Below, piece after piece: positions 8,646 through 15,747 of a stretch of DNA of 47,987 nucleotides. The DNA is from Leifsonia sp. 71-9 (GTDB lineage: Bacteria > Actinomycetota > Actinomycetes > Actinomycetales > Microbacteriaceae). The translations under genes were made by a program, and so were the position numbers. Location of the stretch: NCBI RefSeq assembly GCF_001898805.1, contig NZ_MKVJ01000013.1, positions 105,566 through 153,552 on the forward strand. The letters are read 5' to 3'. The notes under the pieces were generated by a model. The model was not told the origin of the DNA. It made no database searches and was given only the letters and a program-made list of their open reading frames with translations. The first letter of the stretch is position 1; each line of letters opens with the position of its first letter.

Positions 8646-8997
8646 GGCTTCCTTCCTCGAGCGACCCGCCGGGGCCGGCGCTCAGTACGTGGGCGTGCAC
8701 ATGGAACACGGTCTGTCCCGCGCCCGCACCGGTGTTGAAGACCAGACGGAAGTCGCCTCCCGCCTCGGCGGCGAGGCGCTTCGCGACGGACACGATCTCG
8801 GCGAGCAGCGCCGGGTCGCCGGCGGCGAGCTCCGTCACGTCGCGGTACTGCTCGGTCTTGGGGACGACGAGGAGATGCACCGGCGCCTTGGGCGCGATGT
8901 CGCGGAACGCGATGATGCGCTCGCCGTCGTAGACGATGTCGGCCGGGATCTCGCCCGCGACGATGCGCGAGAAGATCGAGGGCTGTGCGCTTTCCAT
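8635..8997 (-). CDS. HIT-family (HINT-type) nucleotide-binding protein
   Basis: Small histidine-triad hydrolase of 120 residues from the chosen start. The HIT signature F-H-V-H-A-H-V sits near the C-terminus, with NTGAGAGQTVFHVH before it, as in HINT purine-nucleoside phosphoramidases. The N-terminal SIFSRIVAGEIPADIVYD is also typical. Two in-frame ATGs exist (9006 and 8997). I prefer 8997 because TAGGAT lies seven bases before it, the leaderless arrangement seen repeatedly in this window; the 9006 codon has no usable ribosome site. It lies in the conserved rsmE-HIT-phoH order. Physiological substrate unknown. Confidence 0.9.
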   Translation of the reverse strand: MESAQPSIFSRIVAGEIPADIVYDGERIIAFRDIAPKAPVHLLVVPKTEQYRDVTELAAGDPALLAEIVSVAKRLAAEAGGDFRLVFNTGAGAGQTVFHVHAHVLSAGPGGSLEEGSLAD

Positions 8998-9004
8998 GGG
9001 GTCC

Positions 9005-9010
9005 ATCCTA
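9005..9010 (-). promoter_or_regulatory. -10 hexamer TAGGAT, internal leaderless promoter before the HIT gene
   Basis: On the minus strand TAGGAT-GGACCCC-ATG puts a -10-like element seven bases before the ATG at 8997. It would give an internal, heat-independent entry into the operon. It also decides the start codon of the HIT gene. Confidence 0.4.
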
Positions 9011-9029
9011 TTCGCCCGCCCTGAGGGGT

Positions 9030-9758
9030 CTACCAGCGACCGAGCGCGGCGTTCAGCACCGCGAGGGCCGCGGGGCCGGCGGTGGAGGTGCGGAGCACCG
9101 TGTCGCCGAGGCGCACGATGCGCGCACCCGCGCCGTGGAGCACCTCGAGCTCGCCCGGTGCGATGCCGCCTTCGGGGCCGACGACGAGGATGAGGTCCCG
9201 CTCGCCCGGCGTGAACGCCGTCAGGGCGGTGTCCCCCGTCGGCTCCAGCACCAGCACGTCCGCGTCGACGGTCAGGGCGGCGATCTGCGCGGTCGTGGCC
9301 AGCTCACCGACCTCCGGCACCCAGGCGCGGATGGACTGCTTCGAGGCCTCCCGGACGATCGTCGACCAGCGGTCACGGCCTTTCGCGATCTTCGCGCCGT
9401 CCCAGCGGGACACCGAACGCGACGCGGACCACGGGACGACGCGATCGACGCCGAGCTCTGTCGCCGCCTGGATCGCCAGCTCGTCGCGGTCGCCCTTCGC
9501 CAGCGCCTGCACGAGGGTGATGCGCGGTGCGGGCCGCTCCTCCTGCCGCACCGAGGCGACCTCGATCGTGAGTTCGGCTCCGGTCGCGACGACCACCTCG
9601 CCCGCGGCGACCAGGCCGCGGCCGTTGCCGATGAGCACGGTCTGGCCAGGGCGGGTGCGGTTCACGGTCGCGGCGTGCTTGGCCTCGGGGCCGGTGAGCG
9701 TCAGGCGGCCCCCGGCGTCCACGGCCTCGAGGTCCTCCCGCAGATAGAGCGAGCTCAT
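9030..9758 (-). CDS. rsmE: 16S rRNA (uracil-1498-N3)-methyltransferase RsmE
   Basis: SPOUT-class methyltransferase of 242 residues that methylates U1498 of 16S rRNA with S-adenosylmethionine. The SAM-binding knot is seen in LILVVGPEGGIAPGELE and in the C-terminal LRTSTAGPAALAVLNAALG. The N-terminal PUA-like part includes a region around LTGPEAKHAATVNR-R-G that is typical of RsmE. The start ATG at 9758 lies four bases after the dnaJ stop, so it is co-transcribed with dnaJ. Its length matches the family. Confidence 0.95.
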   Translation of the reverse strand: MSSLYLREDLEAVDAGGRLTLTGPEAKHAATVNRTRPGQTVLIGNGRGLVAAGEVVVATGAELTIEVASVRQEERPAPRITLVQALAKGDRDELAIQAATELGVDRVVPWSASRSVSRWDGAKIAKGRDRWSTIVREASKQSIRAWVPEVGELATTAQIAALTVDADVLVLEPTGDTALTAFTPGERDLILVVGPEGGIAPGELEVLHGAGARIVRLGDTVLRTSTAGPAALAVLNAALGRW

Positions 9759-9762
9759 CGGG

Positions 9763-10878
9763 TCAGAAGTTCAGGAACCGGTCGCGCAGCTTGGCGAAGA
9801 GCCCCTGCTGGAAGCGCGCGAGCGACGGCTCCACCGAGTGGTGCGTCGCCGCGAACTTCTTGATGAGCTCCTTCTCCTTGTGGTCGAGCTTCGTCGGCGT
9901 GACCACCTGGATCCCGACCTTCAGGTCACCGCGGCCGCTGCCGCGCAGGTGCGTGATGCCGCGATCCTTCACGGTCACGATGTCGGCGCTCTGCGTGCCT
10001 GCTTTCAGCTCGAGGCGGATGTCGCCGTCGAGCGCCTTGACCGACGCCGTCGTGCCGAGGATCGCGTCCACCATCGACACCTCGAGGGTGCAGAGGAGGT
10101 CGTCGCCGTCGCGGCTGAAGACATCGTGGTGCTTGACCTTGATCTCGAGGTAGAGGTCGCCGTTCGGGCCGCCCGCGGGGCCCGCCTCGCCGCTGCCCGG
10201 CATCTGCAGGCGCAGGCCGGTGTCGACGCCGGCGGGGATGTCCACCGGAACGGTGCGGCGGGCGCGCACGCGGCCCTGACCCTGGCAGGTGACGCACGGG
10301 GTGGCGATGACGGTGCCGTAGCCGCGGCAGCTGCCGCACGGGCTCGACGTCATCACGTTGCCGAGCAGGGAGCGCACGGAGCGCTGGATGCTGCCGGTGC
10401 CGTGGCAGATGTCGCAGGTGACCGGCGCGGTGCCGGGCTGGCAGCAGGAGCCGTTGCAGGTCTCGCAGACGACGGCGGTGTCCACCTCGAGGTCGCGGTG
10501 GGTGCCGAAGACGACCTCGTCGAGATCGATCTCCACGCGCAGCAGGGCGTCCTGCCCGCGCTCGCGCCGGGACCGCGGACCACGGGAGGCGCCCCCTCCT
10601 CCCCCGAAGAACGTCTCGAAGATGTCCCCGAAGCCGGCGAAGTCGCCCTGGCCTCCCCCGCCGCCGAAACCGCCGGACCCGCCGAGGTCGTACTGCTGGC
10701 GCTGCTGCGGGTCGCTGAGCACGTCGTACGCGTGCGTGACGAGCTTGAACCGCTCCTGGGCCTCGGAGCTCGGATTCACGTCCGGGTGCAGCTCGCGCGC
10801 GAGCCGGCGGTACGCCTTCTTGATCTCGTCGGGGGTGGCGTTGCGCTCAACGCCCAGTACTTCGTAGTGGTCGGCCAC
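9763..10878 (-). CDS. dnaJ: Chaperone DnaJ (HrcA-linked second type)
   Basis: Type-I J-domain co-chaperone of 371 residues that stimulates DnaK. The J domain has HPD at 31-33. A Gly/Phe-rich linker spans about 66-100. The zinc domain has four Cys pairs (138/141, 155/158, 181/184, 195/198). The first repeat reads CETCNGSC, so the final Gly of CxxCxGxG is Cys145; as I recall, this variant is common in relatives. The gene follows hrcA by 31 bases and has no grpE or dnaK partner here, which fits the second, HrcA-linked dnaJ of actinobacteria. The GTG start at 10878 is preceded by AAGGA about ten bases upstream. Confidence 0.96.
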   Translation of the reverse strand: MADHYEVLGVERNATPDEIKKAYRRLARELHPDVNPSSEAQERFKLVTHAYDVLSDPQQRQQYDLGGSGGFGGGGGQGDFAGFGDIFETFFGGGGGASRGPRSRRERGQDALLRVEIDLDEVVFGTHRDLEVDTAVVCETCNGSCCQPGTAPVTCDICHGTGSIQRSVRSLLGNVMTSSPCGSCRGYGTVIATPCVTCQGQGRVRARRTVPVDIPAGVDTGLRLQMPGSGEAGPAGGPNGDLYLEIKVKHHDVFSRDGDDLLCTLEVSMVDAILGTTASVKALDGDIRLELKAGTQSADIVTVKDRGITHLRGSGRGDLKVGIQVVTPTKLDHKEKELIKKFAATHHSVEPSLARFQQGLFAKLRDRFLNF

Positions 10879-10909
10879 GTAAGGCTGTTCCTTCTCGTTT
10901 GTCGTGGTT

Positions 10910-11929
10910 CTAGTCGCCGAGGAGGCGAGAGAGGTAGCGGGCGACCGCGCGGACCGCGGCCATGTTGCCCGAGTAATCCATGCGGAGCGGGCCGAGCAGC
11001 CCGATGCGGGCGACGTCGGAGCCGGCGGCGCTGTAGCCGCTCGACAGGATCGACGCCTCGCTCAGCCCGAGGACGGCGTTCTCGCGCCCGATGCTGACGG
11101 CGACGCCGTGCTGGTCGTGCGCCATCTCGTCGAACAGGCGCAGCAGCACCACCTGCTCCTCGATCGCCTCGAGCACCGGGGTGATCGTGCCGGGGAAGTC
11201 GGTCTCGGTGCGGACGAGGTTGGCGGCCCCGGCCATCACGAGGCGCTCCTGGCGGTTCGCGGCGATCTGGTCGAGCAGCGCGCTCGCGACCGGCGAGACC
11301 AGCTCACGGGTCCGCTCGGTCAAGGCGTCCGGCAGCTGACGCAGCCGGGCGGTGGCGTCGGGGAGCGAGAGTCCCGCCGCCGCGCCGTTGATCGCTCCGC
11401 GGATCTCCGCGATCTCCTGGTCGCTCAGCGCGGCGTTCAGCTCGATCACACGCTGCTCGACCGCGCCCGAGTCCGTGATCAGCACGCTCAGGAGGCGGTG
11501 CGGCGCCAGCGACACCAGCTCGATGTGCCGGATGCGGGAGCGGGAGACCGACGGGTACTGCACCAGCGCGACCTGGTTGGTCAGCTGCGAGAGCAGGCGG
11601 ACGGTGCGTGCGAGCACGTCGTCCAGGTCGATCGACTCGCCGAGGAACGCCTCGATGGCGGTGCGCTGCGCCGTGGTGAGCGGACGCATCTCGGAGAGGT
11701 GGTCGACGAACAGCCGGTAGCCCTTGTCGGTCGGGACGCGCCCGGACGACGTGTGGGGAGCCGCGATGAGCTCCTCCTCCTCGAGCAGGGCCATGTCGTT
11801 GCGGATCGTCGCGGCCGAGACGCCGAACGAGTGCCGCTCGACGATGCTCTTCGAGCCGACCGGCTCGCGGGAGGCGACGTAGTCCTGCACGATCACCCGA
11901 AGGACCTCGAGACTGCGCTCGGAGACCAT
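10910..11929 (-). CDS. hrcA: Heat-inducible transcription repressor HrcA
   Basis: Repressor of 339 residues that binds CIRCE. The N-terminal winged helix ([17 protein letters not shown], then [19 protein letters not shown]) is followed by the HrcA ligand-like domain ending near [19 protein letters not shown] chose ATG at 11929 (MVSERSLE) over an in-frame codon at 11965 because GGGAGG lies five bases upstream and the conserved region begins there. A perfect CIRCE lies 37 bases upstream, so the gene and its operon should be autoregulated and heat-induced. First gene of the run extending to era. Confidence 0.96.
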   Translation of the reverse strand: MVSERSLEVLRVIVQDYVASREPVGSKSIVERHSFGVSAATIRNDMALLEEEELIAAPHTSSGRVPTDKGYRLFVDHLSEMRPLTTAQRTAIEAFLGESIDLDDVLARTVRLLSQLTNQVALVQYPSVSRSRIRHIELVSLAPHRLLSVLITDSGAVEQRVIELNAALSDQEIAEIRGAINGAAAGLSLPDATARLRQLPDALTERTRELVSPVASALLDQIAANRQERLVMAGAANLVRTETDFPGTITPVLEAIEEQVVLLRLFDEMAHDQHGVAVSIGRENAVLGLSEASILSSGYSAAGSDVARIGLLGPLRMDYSGNMAAVRAVARYLSRLLGD

Positions 11930-11965
11930 GACACCCTCCCGTCGACCCTGTGACAGCGAATTCAC

Positions 11966-11992
11966 TTAGCACTCAGCGTTCTTGAGTGCTAA
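11966..11992 (-). promoter_or_regulatory. CIRCE operator for HrcA
   Basis: TTAGCACTC (11966-11974), nine bases, then GAGTGCTAA (11984-11992): a perfect nine-base inverted repeat identical to consensus CIRCE. It lies between the hrcA start and a TATGAT hexamer on the minus strand, so bound HrcA would block transcription of hrcA-dnaJ and the genes behind them. Confidence 0.97.
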
Positions 11993-11997
11993 TCATA
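11992..11997 (-). promoter_or_regulatory. hrcA: hrcA -10 element TATGAT
   Basis: Minus-strand TATGAT (five of six to consensus) abuts the CIRCE inverted repeat. The predicted transcription start falls inside CIRCE. A clear -35 is not seen. Confidence 0.6.
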
Positions 11998-12022
11998 TCG
12001 CGCGAACGGCCGTCACGAGTTA

Positions 12023-12051
12023 TTGTCCGCGGGCGCGCTCGGCGGTACCGT
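12023..12051 (+). promoter_or_regulatory. Promoter TTGTCC-N17-TACCGT for the first DUF4870 gene
   Basis: Plus-strand TTGTCC (12023-12028) and TACCGT (12046-12051) are separated by 17 bases, giving a predicted start near 12058 and a leader of about 44 bases. The promoter diverges from the CIRCE-controlled hrcA promoter, with fewer than 30 bases between the two core elements. Confidence 0.5.
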
Positions 12052-12101
12052 ATGCGCACCGGGTCGACTCCGTCGCATCCGATCATGAAAGGGCAACACG
12101 C

Positions 12102-12614
12102 ATGTCCGATCCGAATCAGCCTGTGGACCCGAACAACGGCGTTCCTCCGCAGCAGCCATACGGCGACGTCCCGCCGCAGCAGCCGTACGGCAACGTCCCT
12201 CCCCAGCAGCCCTACAACGGCACGCCTCCGCAGCAGCCGTACGCCGCTCCCGCCGCGCCGCTGGACGCCGCGCAGGACAAGCAGTGGGCGTCGTTCGCCC
12301 ACCTCGGCGGCATCCTCTGGATCCTCCCCTCCCTCATCATCTGGCTGGTCTTCAAGGACCGCGGCGCGAAGACGAACGTCGAGGGCAAGGAGGCGCTCAA
12401 CTGGCAGATCACCTGGATCATCGTGTGGGTGGCGTCGCTGATCGTCGGTGTCATCATCGGCGGCTTCACGTTCGGCGTCGGCTACCTGCTCTTCACTCTG
12501 CTGATCCCGTGGGTGCTCTACATCGTGAACCTGGTGTTCTCGATCCTCGGCTTCGTCAAGGTCAATGGAGGGGGCTCCTACCGGTACCCGGTGAACTTCC
12601 GCTTCATCAAGTAG
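12102..12614 (+). CDS. DUF4870 domain membrane protein with PPQQPY repeats
   Basis: Small membrane protein of 170 residues. The N-terminus is disordered and holds four nine-residue PPQQPY repeats (residues 15-50). The DUF4870 domain follows (about 56-170) with AHLGGILWILPSLIIWLVF, a polar stretch KDRGAKTNVEGKEALNWQ and two or three further hydrophobic segments, ending YPVNFRFIK. The ATG at 12102 has GAAAGGG about nine bases upstream. It is followed by a second DUF4870 gene in the same direction, so the two look like diverged duplicates. Function unknown; the family is widespread in bacteria and has no agreed role. Confidence 0.9.
   Translation: MSDPNQPVDPNNGVPPQQPYGDVPPQQPYGNVPPQQPYNGTPPQQPYAAPAAPLDAAQDKQWASFAHLGGILWILPSLIIWLVFKDRGAKTNVEGKEALNWQITWIIVWVASLIVGVIIGGFTFGVGYLLFTLLIPWVLYIVNLVFSILGFVKVNGGGSYRYPVNFRFIK
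12144..12251 (+). repeat. Four 27-base coding repeats (PPQQPY units)
   Basis: In-frame imperfect tandem repeats encoding PPQQPYGDV, PPQQPYGNV, PPQQPYNGT and PPQQPYAAP. They vary mainly at the last three codons. Such Pro/Gln/Tyr tails are common before small actinobacterial membrane domains; copy number may vary between strains. Confidence 0.85.
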
Positions 12615-12648
12615 AACGGTGGTCTCGGGCCGAATGGCTCTCGGTTTC

Positions 12649-12678
12649 TTCTCAGCCTCGGCCCTCCGGCCCTAGGCT
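12649..12678 (+). promoter_or_regulatory. Putative promoter TTCTCA-N18-TAGGCT for the second DUF4870 gene
   Basis: TTCTCA (12649-12654) and TAGGCT (12673-12678) are spaced by 18 bases. The predicted start is near 12685, giving a leader of about 53 bases that contains the hairpin at 12702-12720. Moderate match only. Confidence 0.4.
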
Positions 12679-12701
12679 GTGTGGGTAATCGTCCGCCGAT
12701 C

Positions 12702-12724
12702 AGCCCGGGACCTCCGGGCTCTTT
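12702..12724 (+). terminator. Hairpin plus CTTT between the two DUF4870 genes
   Basis: AGCCCGG-GACCT-CCGGGCT (12702-12720) followed by CTTT forms a seven-pair stem. It could be a weak terminator for the first gene or an attenuator-like structure in the leader of the second, because the AAGGAG ribosome site starts only a few bases after it. Confidence 0.45.
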
Positions 12725-12737
12725 GCAAGGAGACTCC

Positions 12738-13118
12738 ATGTCCGCAACGCCCCCACCGCCGCCCCAGCAGCCGTACGGAGGCGCCTCTCAGCAGTTGAGC
12801 CCCTCCGACGAGAAGCTCTGGGCGACGCTCGTCCACGTCGGCGGGATCCTCTTCGGATGGCTCCCTGCGCTCATCGGGTACCTCGTGCTCAAGGAGCGCG
12901 GCCCGTTCGTGCGCTCCCACACCGCCACGGCGCTGAACTTCCAGATAACCCTGTTCATCGGCACCGTGGTCGGCTGGATCACGAGCTTCGTCGTCGTCGG
13001 GATCTTCATCCTGCTGGCCGTCTGGGTCGTGAACATCGTCTTCAGCATCATGGCCGCTCTCAAGGCGAACCGCGGCGAGTACTACACGTACCCGATCGCC
13101 ATCAAGTTCGTGAGCTGA
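12738..13118 (+). CDS. DUF4870 domain membrane protein
   Basis: 126-residue paralogue of the preceding protein. It has a short Pro-rich N-terminus (TPPPPPQQPYGG), then the DUF4870 domain: LWATLVHVGGILFGWLPALIGYLVLKERGPFVRSH, two further hydrophobic segments and the ending YTYPIAIKFVS. AAGGAG lies about six bases before the ATG at 12738, and the conserved region fixes this start over an upstream in-frame codon at 12681. It lacks the long repeat tail of its neighbour. Convergent with hemW, nine bases apart. Role unknown. Confidence 0.9.
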   Translation: MSATPPPPPQQPYGGASQQLSPSDEKLWATLVHVGGILFGWLPALIGYLVLKERGPFVRSHTATALNFQITLFIGTVVGWITSFVVVGIFILLAVWVVNIVFSIMAALKANRGEYYTYPIAIKFVS

Positions 13119-13127
13119 CGCTCCCGA

Positions 13128-14357
13128 TCACACCTCGGCGAGCAGCCGTCTCACGACGGCGTCCGCCAGAAGCCGTCCTCGCAGGGTCAGGGTCACCGAT
13201 CCGGCGAGGGCGGCTTTTCCGTCGATCAGGCCGTCGGCGATGAGTCCCGCGATCTCCCGGCGACCCTCGGCGGAGAGCTCGGCCGTGCGGATGCCCTCCC
13301 GGATGCGCGTGAGCAGCAGCACCCGCTCCACCCGGCGCGTCTCGGTGTCGAGCGTCTCCCGGCCGGCGGCGGGCGACTCCCCCGCGAGCACGCGCTGGGC
13401 GTACGCGGCGGGATGCTTGACGTTCCACCAGCGCACGCCGCCGACGTGGCTGTGCGCGCCCGGCCCGATGCCCCACCAGTCGTGGCCGAGCCAGTACGAG
13501 AGGTTGTGGCGCGAGCGGTGGTCGCCGTCGCGGGACCAGTTACTGACCTCGTACCAGTCGTAGCCGGCCGCGGCGAGTCGCGCGTCCGCGAGCTCGTACA
13601 TGTCCGCCTGGAGATCCTCGTCGGGCTCCGGGACCTGTCCGCTCTTGATCTGGCGCGCGAGTTTGGTGCCCGCCTCGACGATCAGCGAGTACGCCGAGAG
13701 GTGGTCGGGGGCGCAGGCGAGCGCCGTGTCGAGGCTCCGCTCCCAGTCGGCGAGCGACTCCCCCGGCGTGCCGTAGATCAGGTCGAGGCTCACCTGGAGG
13801 CCGGCGTCGCGCGCCCACTCGACGACCAGTGGGATGCGCTCGGGGTCGTGGGTGCGCTCCAGCGTCGCGAGGACGTGCGGGACGGCGGACTGCATCCCGA
13901 ACGACACCCGGGTGAAGCCGGCGTCGGCGAGGCGGCGCAGGTCCTCCGCGTCCACGGAGTCGGGGTTCGCCTCGGTCGTGACCTCGGCGCCCGGCGCGAG
14001 GCCCCATGCGTCGCGAACCGCGCCGAGCATGGCGCCGAGATCCGACGGCGGCAGGAGGGTCGGCGTGCCGCCGCCCAGGAACACGGTCGACACCGGTCGC
14101 TCCGGCAATCCGCTCGCCTGCAGGGCGCGCGCGGCGAAACGGACCTCGGAGACCGCGTGCCCGGCGTACTCGGACTGGCTCACACCGCGGAGCTCCGTGG
14201 CCGTGTACGTGTTGAAGTCGCAGTACCCGCAGCGCACCCGGCAGAACGGCACGTGCAGGTAGACGCCGAAGTCGCGGTCCGCCGCACCGTCGAGCGACGA
14301 CTCCGGGAGGATGCCGTCGGCGGGCGCGGGGTCGCCGAGCGGGAGGGCGCTCGGCAT
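13128..14357 (-). CDS. hemW: Radical SAM heme chaperone HemW (HemN-like)
   Basis: Radical-SAM protein of 409 residues. HVPFCRVRCGYCDFN gives Cys39, Cys43 and Cys46 (CX3CX2C) for the 4Fe-4S cluster. The residue after the last Cys is Asp-Phe, lacking the fourth Cys of true coproporphyrinogen dehydrogenase HemN, as expected for HemW heme chaperones. FLGGGTPTLLP and EANPDSVD are the usual SAM-site motifs; the C-terminal HemN domain includes HNLSYWLGHDWWGIGPGAHS. The start overlaps the DUF1990 stop by one base (TGATG). lepA-hemW-hrcA is a common gene order, here interrupted by four other genes. Confidence 0.95.
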   Translation of the reverse strand: MPSALPLGDPAPADGILPESSLDGAADRDFGVYLHVPFCRVRCGYCDFNTYTATELRGVSQSEYAGHAVSEVRFAARALQASGLPERPVSTVFLGGGTPTLLPPSDLGAMLGAVRDAWGLAPGAEVTTEANPDSVDAEDLRRLADAGFTRVSFGMQSAVPHVLATLERTHDPERIPLVVEWARDAGLQVSLDLIYGTPGESLADWERSLDTALACAPDHLSAYSLIVEAGTKLARQIKSGQVPEPDEDLQADMYELADARLAAAGYDWYEVSNWSRDGDHRSRHNLSYWLGHDWWGIGPGAHSHVGGVRWWNVKHPAAYAQRVLAGESPAAGRETLDTETRRVERVLLLTRIREGIRTAELSAEGRREIAGLIADGLIDGKAALAGSVTLTLRGRLLADAVVRRLLAEV

Positions 14358-15004
14358 CAGGCCGACCGTGCGGGGAGCAGCGAACGCAGGTACTTCGTCG
14401 TGAAGCGGTTCTGTACCACCCGGAGCACCGGCGCGACGAGACGGTAGAAGCCGGTCGACGGGCGCGAGAACGACCGCAGGACGAACCACACGGTGCCGTC
14501 CTCGTGGCGCTCCACGAAGAACGCCTCCTCGCCGCTCTCCGGGTGTCCGTGCAGCGTGCCGTACGCGAAGCCCGCGCGGTCCGGCTCGTCCACCACGTAG
14601 ACGACGCGGATCGGAGCGGAGACCTTGAACGGGCCGAACGGCACCTTGAGCACGGCCGTCATCCCGTTGCGGATGTACGGGGAGCCGTCGTCGGCGAAGA
14701 CGTCCTCCTCCACGCGGTGCTCCCGCATCCCCTTCGGCGTGCCGTCGGCGTCGTACTCGATGCCCTCGTACTGCACGCCGGTGCCCTCGCTCACCTCGGT
14801 GACGAGGATGCCGCTGCCGCGCTGCACGCCCCACGTCATCAACGCGGTGGCCGCCGTCTCGAACCGCTCGTCGCCCGAGCCGAGACGCGTCCTCTTCTGC
14901 AGAGGCCGGTAGCCCTTCGGCGGGTAGTAGAGCAGGTCGGGGGCCTGCGTTCCACCGACGGCGCCGTACGTGACGGGCTGGTCGGTGAAGGTGGAGCGGC
15001 GCAT
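14357..15004 (-). CDS. DUF1990 family protein
   Basis: Soluble protein of 215 residues. It has the DUF1990 features: an early FTDQPVTYGAVGGT, a middle region GVQRGSGILVTEVSEGTGV, and the closing SFSRPSTGFYRLVAPVLRVVQNRFTTKYLRSLL. No catalytic motif is known to me. I chose ATG at 15004 (MRRSTFTDQ) because GGAGGA lies about eight bases upstream; an in-frame codon 34 residues earlier has no such site. Its stop overlaps the hemW start. Function unknown. Confidence 0.88.
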   Translation of the reverse strand: MRRSTFTDQPVTYGAVGGTQAPDLLYYPPKGYRPLQKRTRLGSGDERFETAATALMTWGVQRGSGILVTEVSEGTGVQYEGIEYDADGTPKGMREHRVEEDVFADDGSPYIRNGMTAVLKVPFGPFKVSAPIRVVYVVDEPDRAGFAYGTLHGHPESGEEAFFVERHEDGTVWFVLRSFSRPSTGFYRLVAPVLRVVQNRFTTKYLRSLLPARSA

Positions 15005-15123
15005 GGTGTCTATCCTCCGCCAATCCGCGCCCCAGCGCGAACCGGAGCGGATTCCCGGCCGGGTCTGGCGCTCTACCGCCGCGACGACGACACTGGGGCC
15101 GAGCACGACCGAGGAGGTTCGGC

Positions 15124-15741
15124 ATGAGCAGCATCGTGGTGCAGGAGTTCATCACGCTCGACGGCGTCATCCAGGCGCCGGGAGGGTCGACGGAGGACGA
15201 CGAGCACGGCTTCCCGTACGGCGGGTGGCAGATGGACTTCGACCGCGAACGCGGCGGCGGCGACGCGGACGACAACGTCGTCGTGGAGTGGGAGGAGCGC
15301 ACCGAGGCCCTGCTGCTCGGCCGCCGCACCTACGACATCTGGTCGCAGGCCTGGGGCGTGTGGCCCGAGGACGCTCCCGGCCTGCAGGGCGCGTTCACCC
15401 GCCGCTACAACCGGGTGCCGAAGTACGTCGCCTCCCGCACGCTCACCGAGCTGGGCTGGAAGAACTCGCAGCTGCTCGGCGACGACGTGCCCGGCGCGGT
15501 CGCGGCGCTCCGGGAGCAGCCCGGCGGAGAGATCCGCGTCTGGGGCAGCGCGAACCTCATCCAGACGCTCGGCGCCCACGGCCTGGTCGACGAGTACCGG
15601 CTGATGGTCTACCCGATCGTGCTCGGGACCGGCAAGAAGCTCTTCCCCGACGGGTTCCCGCGCACGACGTTCGACGTCGCCGAGACGCGCACGCTCGCGT
15701 CCGGCGTGCAGATCAACGTGTACCGGAAGGCGAACGCGTAG
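15124..15741 (+). CDS. Dihydrofolate reductase-fold (RibD C-terminal) family protein
   Basis: 205-residue protein of the RibD_C/DHFR-like family (YyaP/YwjB type). It begins SSIVVQEFITLDGVIQAPG and carries LLLGRRTYDIW for the nucleotide end. Near the C-terminus is EIRVWGSANLIQTLGAHGLVDEYRLMVYPIVLGTGKKLF, a strong family signature. Probably an NAD(P)H-dependent reductase of unknown substrate rather than folate DHFR. AGGAGG stands about six bases before the ATG. It diverges from the DUF1990 gene by 119 bases and converges on lepA with a six-base gap. Confidence 0.9.
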   Translation: MSSIVVQEFITLDGVIQAPGGSTEDDEHGFPYGGWQMDFDRERGGGDADDNVVVEWEERTEALLLGRRTYDIWSQAWGVWPEDAPGLQGAFTRRYNRVPKYVASRTLTELGWKNSQLLGDDVPGAVAALREQPGGEIRVWGSANLIQTLGAHGLVDEYRLMVYPIVLGTGKKLFPDGFPRTTFDVAETRTLASGVQINVYRKANA

Positions 15742-15747
15742 CCTCCG

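Noticed and set aside
12144-12251. Regular 27-base repeats that could suggest a short CRISPR-like array
   Set aside because: The repeats are contiguous with no spacers, stay in frame and encode PPQQPY units of a protein.
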